Of a DNA stretch of 64,000 nucleotides, positions 11,376-25,100 are shown in pieces (the stretch's first letter is position 1; every line of letters begins with the position of its first letter). The translations under genes were made by a program, and so were the position numbers. A model generated the notes under the pieces. That model searched no databases and had not been told where the DNA came from. It worked only from the letters and a program-made list of their open reading frames with translations. The stretch is from Cymodocea nodosa (Eukaryota; Streptophyta; Magnoliopsida; Alismatales; Cymodoceaceae). Where the stretch lies: the NCBI GenBank assembly GCA_036874045.1, contig JAZBRI010000010.1, positions 82,001 to 146,000 of the forward strand. The letters are read 5' to 3'.

Positions 11376-11846
11376 TTAATCTCCTTCTATATTTATGCTT
11401 TCACTTTCCTCTAAAGTTTCAGAATTGAGTTGCCTATTTAACTCTTCTTGAATCACATCATCTAGCATATCTCCTTCATCCTTTAAAAAATCTATAGTAT
11501 GTAAGGACATTTCTAACTCCTCAAACTTTTCTAGTTTGAAAATATTTAATTGAATATCCTCATTGCCATATGCTAACTTCATTACTCCAGTTTTACAATT
11601 AATAACAACCCTTGATGTTGCTAAAAATGGTCTTCCCAAAATTAAAGATGTATCACTATTTTTATGCTTAATTTGTTGGGAATCTAAAATTACAATATCA
11701 ATAGGATATATGAAGTTTTTTATTTTAATTAAGACATCCTCTATTTTTCCTTTAAGGTATCTTATACTTCTATCAGCTAATTGAATAACAGTCCTAGTAG
11801 GGATTAAGCATTCTAATCTTAATGATGCAAATATATCACTTGACAT
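11376..11846 (-). pseudogene. Retropepsin-like protease region, family A
   Basis: About 156 residues containing the flap-side LILGRPFLATSR and a preceding beta-rich region (FIYPIDIVILDS), the pattern of the aspartic protease in Athila/Tat polyproteins. The sequence then runs into an acidic linker (EELNRQLNSETLEESES). The catalytic D-S/T-G triad is not seen in this open segment and probably lies in the frame-broken part at 11847-12000. Confidence 0.75.
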
Positions 11847-13020
11847 GACATTTATACCTGCACCTAAGTCTATTAAGGTTCTTTCTAGAATGGTATTTCC
11901 TATAGTGCATGATATAACAGGGATTCCAAGATCAGATAACTTTTTAGGAATTTGTGGCAGAAATAGGGAACTACTTTGCTTAGCTAAAAAGACTTTCCTT
12001 AAAACTTTTTACTCTCTTTTCTTAGTACACCAATCTTTAAGAAATTTAGCACAATGTAGTATTTTCTGCAATAAATCTAACAAAGGAATGTTAACTTGTA
12101 CTTTTTCAAAAATTTCTCTAATTTTTTCTTGTTGTTTAGGAAATGTTTGTTGTAATCTTTTAGGATAGGGTGCTAATAATTGTGATTTAAAAGATTTTTT
12201 TCTTTCATTTGATTTGTTTGATCATTTTTAGTCTCATTTGCAAATTCAGATTTTTCTTCATTGATTTCTATATTTTCAGATATTACATTTTCATTATCAT
12301 TTTGGTTTTTGTTCTTATCCACCTTCATATTATTTTCGTTTTGAATTCTTAATGGTATATTAGTTCTAGATCTTAATGTTATACATACATCTTTTAGATT
12401 TTCGTTACTTTCTTGACGTTCTTGTATATCATTTTCGTAATTATGATCTTCAACTATTTTTAGTTTTAAATTGCACTCTTTAAATTCTATTGCATTGGTA
12501 TTTTCTTTTGTTTGTATGTCTTGCAAATTATGCAGATCTATAACATTATAATTTTCATTTGTGTTGTCCTATTACATAACTTGTAATTTCATTGTATATT
12601 TGTCTAATGCTTTTAGTTTTCTTTCCAGAACATCTAATCTCATTGCATTCAATTTTTGATCAATTTTCATTATAGTTTTTTCAGTTTCATAAATGATATC
12701 AATTTTAGGTTCTGAATATGCTTCCTTATAGTTTAATTGGTTGACTTCTTGTTGCTGACACATAAATTGTTCCAGTTTGTCCATGTTTTGCTCTATGCTA
12801 CGCTCCAATCTATCATACATATCCCAAACTTCCTTGTCTCTCAACATATTACACATTCTAAGCTGACCATTAGTTGGGTAAACCATAGGATTCTCATACT
12901 CAGATCTATTATAGTGAAGATAATTCATTTATTATTCATGTGATCTAACCATCTGCAATCGTTTCAGTTTCAAACAATTAGAAATGTCATGACCTTCCAA
13001 ATTGCAGAATTCACATATGC
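11847..13020 (-). pseudogene. gag C-terminal remnant with zinc knuckle, family A
   Basis: Segments 12572-12928 and 12173-12526 are hydrophilic, Asn/Glu/Lys-rich and coiled-coil-like, as in the linker between gag and protease. Immediately upstream, about 12960-13020, a CCHC zinc knuckle is readable (CEFCNLEGHDISNC). The zinc knuckle sits close to the primer site, so most of the capsid-coding part of gag is missing. Confidence 0.7.
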
Positions 13021-13139
13021 TAACTACAAGTTTCAGAAATCTTTGAGCATAAGCATATGCCATATTCTCCATTATAGAAGAAAAGACACAACACTCTTGC
13101 TATTAAAACAAAACAGTACTTACAGTTGCTTAGCTTTTC

Positions 13140-13231
13140 AATTCCCTGGCAATGGCGCTAGAAAACTTGTATGGTGTTTTAGGTGGCACCAGAGAACTTG
13201 TTTAGTTCCCCGATAACAACGCTAGAAAACT
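13140..13231 (-). promoter_or_regulatory. Primer-binding-site region of family A, with repeated PBS-like modules
   Basis: On the minus strand, sites resembling the tRNA-Asp-type TGGCGCCGTTGCCGGGGA occur next to the LTR: TAGCGTTGTTATCGGGGAAC (about 13202-13224) and TAGCGCCATTGCCAGGGAAT (about 13138-13161), with a partial TGGTGCCACC between. Each is preceded by ACAAGTT(T/C)TC. The site nearest the LTR is the expected priming site. Confidence 0.65.
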
Positions 13232-15237
13232 TGTATTTGTTAACTTTTGTTTTTAACTTGGTTAATTTGTCTTTATGCTTATATCAATAATTTCTTTTAG
13301 AAGTAAACAAACAACCTTTCACACAAACTAGATATTAATTCCAATTTGTATTTTAACTACAAGTGCATAGTGTATATTGTATTTGTGTGTAAGTATAGGT
13401 CGATCCCATAGAGAATTGAGTAAGAATTGTGTATTGTTCTGTTTTTTTTTTATATTATACTTAATGTGTTCAGTAATCACTCCGTTGAGTTACAGTTAAC
13501 ACAACAGACTAAGTTCGGGAGTTATAGCTAACTCAACAGACTAATCTCATGGACTTAAGTTAACTCCACGAGCCTATCTTTCTAGTTTAATATTACTATT
13601 TACAAAGGAATTCGACCAACCATTAGGCAGTTCCGTAGATTGTAAATAACATCAATTGAGCTCTTTAATGCTAGTTAATATTAGATTTATCATTAAGCAA
13701 TACAAACATTCATATATTTCAAGCAGTAACCATTAAAATCTTTAAGTATCTTGAACGAATCAATTTCAGTAAACTGTAATACTATTTTCTATTTTCTAAA
13801 TCAAACAAACATAAAACATTCACAAAACTAACAATGATAACTTTAATCACGATACAAAACAAACAATACAACACTTAAATACTAACTATAAACATAGATA
13901 AGTTGTTGTTTTCGGTATTTTTGTTTTGAGATGTTCATGAAAATGGGCGAAAGGTGAAATGTAAAAATCTCTATCGATAGTAAATACTTCCGTCACTACA
14001 TGCTATGCGATTACACCATTGAAAACTTAATCACTTACAATCTTGCCTCCTCTCCCTATAGAATTGCGAGTTCAAAATTACAAGATGATCTCCTCTTCAA
14101 CATACTAGCATCAACCCAAAACCAAGGCTAGAAGCTTTACGATCTCCTGAGATATGAGTCGGTGCTTGGTGAAAATGGCTTCCCTTCCCGCGATGCGATC
14201 ACTCCTCACAATGGTTGTTAGACACCATATTTGGCTCAGAATTGACTCGACATCAGGAAAGTATCCTCACAGACCTCTAATGGTTGATGATTATGGTGAT
14301 GTTGGTGAATTGTTGGTGATAGTGTGGATGCTTCAGTGAACTTCTGACGCTACCTGTAGTTAGCGCGATTCTCCACCTTTACACTCACTACCACACACTG
14401 CCAACCACACCTTCTTCATTTTTTCTCTTCTTTTATATTTCTTCAATAGTAACTGCTTCTGCTTTAGATAATCGATTGGATTTTCTTCATTCAAATCAAC
14501 GATGGTGATTTCTTCTCCTTTCCACGAGTGAATTTCTGCGTGATACATGTAATCATGATTTTCCTTCAAATGTCTTGTTTCTGTAACTGCTATAGTAGTA
14601 TATTAGAAAATAAATGGTCCATGAAGTTACAAATAACTCAACGAACTTACTTCATTGATTTAACTATAAAACACGTGCAATAAAGAAATAAGTTGCTAAC
14701 ATAATGTGTTACCTTAGTGTGTATTCATGTAACTCAACATGTACAGTTATGCTAACTTAACGAGTTAAACATATACATCTCACATGATATACTAAAGCAT
14801 TTAAATTCAACACATGCATAATTCTAACTTAACAAGTTCAAATATTTTGGACACTTACAAACCTAACTATCCGATGCCTAGATGCATTTCGAATAGTTAA
14901 CAGATAACTTACCGAAAATCCACTTAAGTCATGCATTATGGTTTCAACAGGTGTACTTCAGGAAATAATAAAATATTCTTTAAAACATAGCTGTCCAATA
15001 CATTAAACATAACCCTCCGAAATAACAAAAAATTTGGATACTTAAGAATTTCACAGCCTGTAATTTACCGATAGTTCAGAAATGTACTAAATTAATATTA
15101 ATTCCCTAAAATTATGCAGATTCTTTCATTAAAGCATATAACAATGCAATTATAACATAATAGCTTAATTCTCATATGATAAGCTAAATATTATGCAATT
15201 AACCATCATTTAACCGTTAATATTATGCACTTTTTCA
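13232..15237 (-). repeat. 5' LTR of family A
   Basis: About 2.0 kb, read on the plus strand from TGTATTTG to TTTTTCA. It aligns with 3987-5905 (same orientation) and with the reverse complement of 16432-18037. It has one copy of the ~137-bp G-box/stem-loop unit (about 14870-14960) where the copy at 5330-5800 has three. Confidence 0.75.
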
Positions 15238-15591
15238 TTCTAAATAGTAGTCTATCAATTCTAGATGACCAAGCACCTCTAAATTAGGCAAGCTTGGTTC
15301 TTGATTGACTAATTGATTTTAAATGGATTTTGATTATCATTCATTAGTATATTTCTATTATACTAATTTTATTGGATTTTATTGAGAATATTTCATAAGA
15401 GAAACTAAAGTACTAAAAGACCAATATTGAATTTTTGCTTAAGTTTTGAGTATTGTGTGCTTTCAATTGTAAAATTCACTTATAAATCTAAAGTAATTAT
15501 TGCTTTCCTTATAGGATTGACTTGTACTTGTTAACATGCTATTTTGTACATTACGCACTTGTATAAAATTTAAAACTTCTTAAATTTACAA
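15238..15591. other. AT-rich LTR-like fragment, no gene
   Basis: No coding sequence. The part 15400-15591 has a weak likeness to the U5 side of family A LTRs in plus orientation (ATAGGATTGACTTGTACTTGTTAAC), so it may be the end of another LTR inserted in the LINE that follows. Confidence 0.35.
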
Positions 15592-18500
15592 TCAGGTGGT
15601 TGAAAGATGGGGATCACAACACTAAGTATTTCCACTCAATCATCAACAAGCGCAAAGGGAGGAACATGTTGGATCATATGCTTTGTGATACAAGTGTTGG
15701 GCTTTCATGGACGAGGTGAAGCAAGAGGCCAGTTCTTACTTTAAGGATCTATTTGCTTCTCAAGATCACAATGTTGACTTGGATCTCCTCTAGTGTATCC
15801 TTTCCATGGTGTTGCAGATTGATTATGACTTCATGGCAAGAACGCCATCCAAATTTGAGATTCATGAGGTTGTGTTGTAGATTGATAAGGATAATGCCTT
15901 GAGCTTAGATGGTTTCATTGTGGCCTTCTACCACTCATGTTGGTCTATTCTCGTTGATGACTTAATGGAGGCAATGCATTGTTTCTTCAAGTGTGCCCAC
16001 TTGGACTCTTCTTAGGGAGCAACCTTTTTGGCTTTGATCCCTAAGAAAGAGTCCCTGGACTTGTTTCATGATTTCCATCTTATTAATCTATGTTAGGTGA
16101 GATGTAAGATTATCTTGAAGATTTGATGGATCAATTGAGTTCCCTTCTCCAAAAGCTCATTTCAGATACCTAGGGAGCATTTGTTCAAGGTCATAGCATC
16201 TTTCATAATATTGTTCTTGGCCAAGACCTAATTCAAATGATCAAGGTTGGGTGTAGGGGTGTAATGTAGTGCTTAACCTTGATATAGAGAAAACCAATGA
16301 TTGCCTAGAGTGAGATTGCCTGTATCAAGTTCTTGGCTGATTTGGCTTTGATACCCATTGCATTAACCTCTTTCGAAGTTGTGTGGAGTCTCCCTCCTAC
16401 TCAATCATTCTAAATGGGGCTTTGTTTAGAATGAAATTATACATAATATTAGTGATTAATGAATGATTAAGTGCATAGTATTTAGCTTATCAAATGAGAA
16501 TTAAACCATTATATTACATTTATACAATTATAAGCCTTAATTAAAAAGCATGCATAATTTGAAGGAATTAATGTTAATTAAGTATCATTTATGAATTATT
16601 AGAAATTACTTCTTTTGCATACTATTTATTGTTAAATGTTATATACATATTGTTTTATTAAACTGTAGAACTAAACGAGTTTGTTAAGTTACGTTGTAAC
16701 TCAACAAGGTTGGTCTATTAAGTTAATAGTTAAGTTAATGAAGTAAGTCCGTTGAGTTATAGTATAACTCAATAGACCAGTTATTATCTAATGTTTGAGT
16801 AAGTAATTTGCAAGAAATGTGTAAGGAAACCATGTTACACGAACCATGCCATGATCTTGATCATGAAATAAAAAAGTAATTACCATCATTGATACGAATG
16901 AAGGAAATTCTACTAGTCATTTTGGTGGAAGTAGTTATTATGAGAAAGAAATATAAAAGAATTAGGAAAAAAATGAAGAAAGGGGGGGGAGAGAACTGCG
17001 CTCACTATTGGAAGTGTTAGATGTTCCTTAAGACATCTTTTATCACCTCCACCTATAATTCATCAAAGGTCAGTGAGGATAATTTCCAAAGTTAGGTCAA
17101 TTCTAAGCAACTATGGTGACTGACAACTACTACGGAGGAGTGATCGCATCAAAAGAAGTAAATACTTTTTCACCAAGTATTGAATCATCTCTCAGGAGAT
17201 AGTTAAAGCTTCCAACCTTGGTTTCAGGCTAATGCTGATTTGCTGAAGAGAAGATCAACTTACAAAAGTCTAGATTCGTAATCTAGTAGGGAGATAAGTG
17301 TTTGAAAGTAAGTGGTTAAGTTTTTAGAGGTGTAACCGCATCGTATGTAGTGTTAAAAGTCTTTTATTTTCAATAGAGAGTTTATCATATCTCAATTGTC
17401 CACATTGAGGAATAAAAAAAAACAAAAATACATTTATGTCTACTTTTACTTATTGATGTTTTGTATTTGTATCATTTATGTTTGTATTGTTTGTTAGTAA
17501 TTGTTAAATATTGTGTATTTATCTTAGTTCAGTTAATATAAAATCGTATGATTAAATCATAAAACTAGTTAGTTTAAATCTTTGAAATCATGATTAAACT
17601 GTTTACTATTTGAAGTATTTTAATGCTAAAATTGCTAAGTGTTAAATCTAATATAAATAACATTTGAAGAGTGTAAGGGTATTGTTTACATTTTATGGGA
17701 TCACCCAATAGATGACCGCATTCCTCTATAATCAACAATATTAATAGGAAGTTACTAAATTGCTTGTTGAATTATTTGTAACTCAATGAGGGTAGTTCAT
17801 TGAGTTAAGTAGTAATTCAACGAAGTGAGAGTTTTTAGTTAGTAAACACTACACTTTGTTTATACCAACTTAGAATCTAATTTCAACCACTCCCTATGGA
17901 TCCAACCTATTCCTATACACTTATACAATTAACGTTATACACTTGTAGTAAATTAAATGAATAAATTTATTGAATTTAAATTTGTTCAAAAAATTACTTG
18001 TTTACTTGTAAAAAAAATACGTTTAAGTTAATGAGACAAGAAGCCTCTACCCCTTTCTTTTGTTCCTCCCATAGGCTTAGACAAGGAGATCCCCTATCTC
18101 CTTATCTTTTCATCATTACAAAGGACCTCCTTTGTCGAGGTCACCATTGGATGGAGGAGGCCCCTAGCTATATTCCTTGTTAGTTTAGGTCTTCTCAAGT
18201 CCCCATTTTTCACCTATTTTATGCTGATAATACCTTCCTTTTCTTTAATGGTGGGAAGCATCAGATTTTAAATTGCTTCTAGGTTTTGCAAGATTACTAG
18301 TATTCCTTTAGGTAATAGATTAATGATGCCAATAGCTTCTTCATTGTGGACCCTACTAGTATGGTGAACCTTGTGGTGTAGATTACAAGTTTCCAGTAGT
18401 AGACCCTTCCCTTCACTTATCTAGGTTGCCCTCTCTTTTGTAGTGTCCTACATGCTTCCTATCTCTAATTCTTGGTAGATAAGTTTACTAAGAAACTTGT

Positions 18501-18786
18501 TGGTTGAAAGTCCTAAAGTCTCTCAATAGGTGACCGATTGATGCTCTTGAAGCATGTTCTCACAAGTCTACCTTGTCATATTTTCAACATCCATGATGTG
18601 CCCTACTCTATTATTGATGAGATGCATTCCATTTGTGAATGCTTTCTCTAAGGGAGAGTGAGGGATGAGAGAGTGCACCACTAGGTCAAGTGGTTTGTGA
18701 TTACTAAACCTCTTGGAGAAGGAGGGTTTGGTGTTCATGATCTAAGAGAGTTTATACTTACCCTTCGTATCAAGTTACAATGGTAG
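15592..18786 (+). mobile_element. L1-type LINE fragment, split by a solo LTR
   Basis: Reading starts in the linker before the RT (WLKDGDHNTKYFHSIINKRK), continues through RT segments up to SIILNGALF at 16430, and resumes after the LTR with HRLRQGDPLSPYLF (about 18070-18110). The catalytic box reads YADN instead of YADD (about 18220). The C-terminal LINE region follows (FTYLGCPLF near 18415; LGEGGFGVHDLREF near 18730). Stops and frameshifts are frequent. The 5' endonuclease part is absent. Confidence 0.85.
16432..18037 (+). repeat. Solo LTR of family A inside the LINE RT
   Basis: About 1.6 kb, reverse-complement match to 13232-15237, with shared landmarks such as the region 17090-17350 against 13980-14260. 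It starts TGAAATTATAC. LINE coding lies on both sides, with no internal element sequence, as expected after LTR-LTR recombination. Possible target repeats TAGAA/AAGAA match at 4 of 5 bases, so ends are uncertain by about 10 bp. Confidence 0.7.
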
Positions 18787-19165
18787 TGCTGCCTCTTTTC
18801 ACATATTACAGTGAAGCCAAACAGGAAATAATGCTAACGGCTATGATTGATTGTTTTGCTAACAAAAACAAGTTTGTAATTTGATTACTTTCTTTTTTAT
18901 CATAAAAAATATTTCCAATATTATCACAAGAAATATTGCTCAAATCGATAGTGAATAACATCAGAAAATATGACTTGTTTTTATTAATCGATAAAAATCA
19001 ATTAATTTATTTGCGTGTGTCGATTAATTTACCGATAAAAGTACGAAGTGCAAGCCGTCCTTAGCATCAAAAACGGTCCAGCTCGACACCGATATAAGTA
19101 TTGGAGTCCGACATCATCGTTATCTTTCTTATTAGGTTTTTGAGGTTCATGGTATATGATTTCCG
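18787..19165. other. Upstream region of the coiled-coil/WD40 gene
   Basis: No gene seen. AT-rich, becoming GC-richer from about 19040. It should hold the promoter and 5' UTR of the gene starting at 19166; no single TATA box stands out. Confidence 0.4.
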
Positions 19166-22100
19166 ATGCTGACGAAGAAAAGGCCCAGGCTCGATGATGC
19201 CGAAGGCGCCGATATCGCTTCCTCACCTTCAGCCGCCCGAGATGACGTCGAGGAAGAGGAGGAACAAGCGAAGTCGGCCGCTGAGTTTACCCTGCAGGAA
19301 CAGGAGGAAGACCTTGTCACCCTCATAGATTACCGAACCGACGAGGTCGATCGTCTCCGCAAAGCGGTGAGTTACTACGGATCGAAGGTACATGGATGCT
19401 CCTCCCGATGATACAATGTTGACATTTACCCTCGTGCTTGTGTTTGTTATGCATGCTTACTTTTATTCGCAGCTGGAAAAGGCGGAGCGGAATTTGAATG
19501 CCCTATACTCCAAGCTCTCATGCCTTCGATCCAAATCCACCACCAAAGCACCCGCAGACACCAACTTCATTGTCAAGCAAGAGAAGAGATCTGTAAGTCC
19601 TGCTGTTTCTCCTTATCAACCAAACTCCCACTCCAAACCTCAGCTTCTGATCCCCGCCCTAAAGCCCAACGTCATTTCTACCTCTGCTCATTCTCGGCAT
19701 GCCGTGAAACATGAGAAAGCGGCAACACTGCATACGTCGTCTACGATTTCTGCGCAATCCAATAGCACAGGCAAGACCAAGCAGAAAATGACTTCCGATA
19801 GACCCATTCCTAATAAAGAAGCTCCCAGGTCGGGCACTGGTGCAAAGAAGAAACCTGCTGGTATTCTACTACCATCACTCAAGTAGTTACTAAGACTAAG
19901 TGTTCAAAATATTTTTATCTTATCCCATGTATTAGTGTGTTTGCACCCAAAAAAAAAAAAACGATCTCATATTCTACATTTCAGCTGCTGTAGTGTGATG
20001 GCATCAAATTGTCTTAAATGTTCCAGGCAATATAGAACCCAGAGACTTGATTCCAAGCATACGTACTTGCTCTTCACCCTCTAGATTTTGTGTTCGGTCT
20101 AGCACACACATTGGCAGTCAGCATAACAGGAGGTTGAGATGTCTTGAGCTTAACCCCACTAATGATCAACTCTTCTGTACAAGGTAACATATTCTGAATA
20201 ACATCAGAATCCCCTGAATGAACTTTCTGATTTTAGGTCCTTTCTTATTTATTTCCCCTGGATGACCAATAGGATAATTTGGTTTAGGGTACTTTTATGG
20301 TTATTATTTTATAAAATGGAGTACTTGTATGGTTATTACTATATATTTGTAACACCCGTGATTTAACAATCCCAACTGATGCAAACTGAGTTGGAATGTA
20401 TAAATAATTAATTTATTAAATGACTAACTAAATAAACAACCTAATCCAAAAGGCACTCACCTAGACAAGACTTCATGTATTTTAATGCAAAATCTGAAGA
20501 CCAAAATATGACATGATGTGACACTAGTCTAATGGTAGGCTCCTACCTAATCTAGTCCATTGGAAAACAAAATCATCCAAACAACGAAATCTTTGCACGA
20601 CTTATGACATTCATAGATCCCAACTTTGACACCATATCATATACCACTTGCATGTAGAGGAGTTGAATAAACAACTCAAAGAATTCATAGATGACAAACT
20701 TCTTTGATAAAGTAAGGTACCTTATCTTTATACCTTATGGTGACACTAAAGGAGTGTATCTTTGATACATTATCTTTATAGTGACACTAAAGGAGTGTAT
20801 GATTGAGATGACAGTAAGACTATTTATGTAGAACATTGTTAAAAATTGAGGACTATGAAGGGACCATGGTGAGTGATCGAGACACTCACTCACAAGAAAG
20901 TTCTAAGGAGCATTACTTGAATTGTTGGGAACAAAGCTTAATTTTTCAACAGCAAATCATTCATAGTCTAATGGGAAAAATAGATCAATGTTCTTCTCAA
21001 GGAATTTTTAGGGTCCTTTGTAACAACCAATTAGTAAAATTAGGTCCAACCATTCAATGTTGCTTAGTTTTGTCATAATTTCCATCTGAACTTGTCAATA
21101 AGGAAGAATCCCTTTTAATTGGCAATTGGGTGACAACCTTTGACTCCCTATGAGCTCATTAAGCACGTGTAGGATTGATGTCCAACAACTTATTAGTTCA
21201 CGAAAAGTTAACAAGATAGCTTAAAGTAGACCTAAGACTATTTGTAGATAGCCCATAAGAGAATGAAAAAATAGGCAAACCAAACTTGTAAGCCATTGGA
21301 GTTTGATGTGTGTCAAAGTTCTACTCTAATTGACTCTACAAATCTTAAAGAAAATCTACAAGGAGGAGCATCATGTGTTAGTGTAACATTATAAAGAGTC
21401 ATTTGTAGTGAAAAGGCAGTCAAAGAAGCAAGCTTATCAATTAAAGTTACCTGATAGATTGAAACTTTACCCAATCTTGAATATTAGCTTCTTCAAACTA
21501 TACCACAAGGACTTAAAATGTAAGGAATTAATCTAACACAATAATAAGAAAATATACATAAAAACAAGCATCACAAAAGAGGACAAATAAATTTACGTAG
21601 TTCACCACTAGGGCTACTCCACAGGTGGGCAGTGGACAAATTTTTACTATCACAGATGTAGAATTACAGAGTACAGATGAAGGAGAAAACACTTTCTACA
21701 GATTTCAGAAAAGCACACTTCCTATGACCCCTCAGTACCTCCTTTATATAGAATAAAATAGGTACCAATGAAAGGTCAAAAATTGACATGAGTTTCCAGA
21801 AAATAGTAACTGATGTTACTATTAAATACTGCATAACTGCAGGACATTGCAGATTTGTTTTAAATAGAGTAACGTCGAAATGTTTCAAATTCTATCCTTT
21901 AATATAGAATTCAAGTCACATTAACAAATCTCCACATTGACTTGAATTTTCTACTCCACTAGTTCCACATTTGGGGCTACTAATTACCGTAAACATTTAA
22001 CAAGTCTAGACAATGCAAAAACTTGCCTTTTGTGAACATATCAGCTAGATTATCCTCTGTTTTGATTTTCAGAATTTTAATTCTGTTTTCAATTCTAAGG

Positions 22101-25100
22101 AAATGAAATCTAACATCAATATGTTTAGTTCGATCATTATGTACCTGATTCTTTGTTAAACAAATTACACTTAGATTATCACAAAATATTGTAGTCTATT
22201 GTTGTAATCCTAGGTCACCAATTAGACCTTTTAACCAAATTCCTTCTTTGACAGTCTTTGTTATAGTCATGTATTTTGATTCTGTGGTTGACAGTGAAAC
22301 AATTGATTGGAGAGTTGCCTTCCAACTAACAATTGATTTTCTAATTGTGAAAACATAGCTAGTCATAGACCTCCTACCGTCCACATTTGCTGCATAATTA
22401 GAATCTAAGTATCCTTGCATGAGATTACTCTTTTTTGGCCCATAAAACAATCCCACATCAATTGTACCTCTTAAATATCTGAAAATCCTCTTTGCTGCCT
22501 GTTAATGCTCTCTACTAAGTCTACCCATATACCTGCTATCCACACTGGTTGCGTATGCAATATCTGGTCTTGTACAAACCATTGTATACATTAGGCTTCT
22601 AACTGTATTTGTGTAAGGTACTCGAGCCATATAGTCTTCATTTTCCTTTGTTTGTGGAGACATACTTACAGTTAGATGTAAGTTACTAGCAAATGGTGTA
22701 GGAGCTAGTTTTACCACTACCATGCCAAACTATGTCAAGATGAATATATCCCTTTTAGGATAAAAAAAGTTTTCCACAACTTTTCTACCTGTAGATTTCC
22801 ATGCCTAAAATCTTATTGGCAGCCCCAAGGCTTTTCATATCAAATTCAGAATTCAAGAGATTTTGCAATTGTTGAATTCTATCCTTATTTTGAGCAACAA
22901 TAAGGATATTATCTACATACAATAATAAGTAGATATATGAGTCATCAATTGACTTATTGTAATAGGCACTAGTCATATTGATTTTTATGATACCTAATTT
23001 TCTCTATGAAATTATCAAACCGTTTATACCATTGCCTTGAGGATTGTTTAAGTCCATACAAGGACTTCTTCAATCTACAAACATGTTCTAACTTAAAAGG
23101 GTCAATAAATCCTTTTGGCTAGCTCATAAAGATTTCTTCTTCTAATTCTCTATGTAAAAATGCTGTTTTTACATCTAACTGATCTAATTCCAAATTTTGA
23201 TGGGCAACAATAGCAAGTATAACCCTAATAGAGGTATGTTTTACAATAGGTGAAAATACCTCATTGTAATCAATACCTTCATGCTAATTGTATCCTTTGC
23301 TATTAGATGAACCTTGAATCTTATACCTCCTATTTCATGTATTCTTATCTTTGTCTTGAACACCCACTTGCTTCCAATCACTCTTCTTTCTTTTGGAATC
23401 TTCACCAGCTCCCAAGTTTGATTTCTTCGAAGAGATTCCATCTCTTCATTTATAGCAAACAGCCACTGTCCTGAATCTTTGTTATTCATTACTTCAAAAT
23501 AGGTTGATGGTTCTTCAGATTCTACTTATTCAGCTATATAAAGTGCACAAGCAACCATACTTTCAAAACCAAACCTATTTGGTTGACAAGCTTTCCTCCT
23601 TGGTCTATCAATTGCAACACTACTACATAGTTCACGAGGTTGCTCTTGCTCTTCATCAACCTATAGATCACTATCACGAGATGTAGAGTCAACATTTCTT
23701 GGAGAAACTTCAAATTCAACCTGCTTCACCTGTTCATTGTCAATCTGTGACTTGTTGATACTAGTATTTAGAATAGAATTTTCATCAAATGTCACACTTC
23801 TGCTAAGAATAATCTTTTGATTTAAAGGATCCTAAATTTTATATCCCTTGACACCAGTACCATATCTAACAAAGATACATTTCTGTGCCCTTGGATCTAA
23901 TTTCCCTTCACTAACATGATAGTAAGCAGTACAACCAAATATTCTACAATTAGAATAATTTGTAGATTTTCTAAACCATACCTCAACAAGAATCATGTTG
24001 TTATTTACATTGAAAGGGCTGCGATTGACCAAAAAACAGACAATATGTATTGTTTCTCCCCAAAACCTTTTTTTAAGAATAGAATTTGAGAGCATACATA
24101 TGACCATCTCTAACAATGTGTGATTCATCCTCTTAGCAATGCCATTTTGCTGAAATGAATCCTTGACAGTCCTGTGACATGCAATTCCAACTTCTTTACA
24201 AAAATTGAACTCATTTGAGTAGAATTCAAGACCATTATCAGTCCTAACTCTCTTCAGCTTCCTTTCAATCTAATTTTCCACCATTTTCTTCCAATCTTTG
24301 TAATTCTTGAATGCCTCATTCTTAAATTTCATCAAGAAAATCTAGGTCATTTTAGAAAAATCATCAATAATTGAAAGAAAATACTTTGATCCTCCTAAAG
24401 TTTCAACTCTGAATGGTCCCCAACAATCAACATGTATATAGTCCAATGTCTTCTTGATTGTGTGTTCTGCCTTTCCAAAATAAACCTTATGTTTTTACTA
24501 AAAATACAGTGTTCACAAAAATCTAGATTAGTCAATTTATCACCATTTAAAAATCCCCTCCTAATAAGGGTTGTTAACCCTTTTTTACTCAAGTGCGCAA
24601 GGTGCATATGCCATAGTTTTGTCTCTTTAGACAAATCTAAAGATGCAACAACAACAATTTCTTGTACCGTAGAACCTTGTAGAACATATAAAGAGCATTT
24701 TTTGACTCCTTTCATAACCACCAAGGCTCCCTTAGAAACTTTCAATATTCCTCCATCACCATAAAATTGATAACCCTTGTTATCAAGTGTCATCAAGGAT
24801 ATTAGATTCTTTTCCAATTGAGGCACATGTCGAACATCATATATGTTCTAATTGCCCCATCATGCATCTTGAGTTGAATAGTCTCAACGTCAATAGTCTT
24901 ACAAACATTATTGTTTGCTATGGAGACATTACCTCATTCATATTCTTTATAAGTGGTAAACCACTCCTTTATGAGACACATGTGATAAGATACACCAGAA
25001 TCTGAAATCCAACATTCAGAAGAATACTTATAATCAGTGATTGTAAAAGCCAAATCTAGTTTAGATGAAGATTACTCTTGTGCGGTAGCAACAACAACTA

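Larger units (their letters stand above)
1..15237 (-). mobile_element. Athila/Tat-like Ty3-gypsy retrotransposon (family A), 3' end outside window
   Basis: Minus-strand element. From right to left it shows a 5' LTR (13232-15237), tRNA-primer-like sites, a gag remnant with zinc knuckle, retropepsin, reverse transcriptase/RNase H, integrase and a long 3' noncoding part. The 3' LTR must lie left of base 1. Domain order PR-RT-RH-IN is that of Ty3-gypsy. The primer site resembles the TGGCGCC-type site (tRNA-Asp) used by Athila/Tat lineages, and protease and integrase wording also fit that lineage. The element is dead: many frame breaks, stops, most of gag N-terminus absent, and an 8-kb element inserted in the RT at 2951-10921. 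Confidence 0.85.

Noticed and set aside
19392-19886. 164-codon ORF starting at 19392 and ending at 19886 as a stand-alone gene
   Set aside because: Its start lies in intron 1 and its end in intron 2 of the coiled-coil/WD40 gene; splicing at 19387/19473 and 19860/20027 gives a better protein.
20349-20360. TGTAACACCCGTG considered as the 5' LTR start of the chromovirus
   Set aside because: Only the first ten or so bases resemble the LTR start at about 26733; the following sequence does not match.
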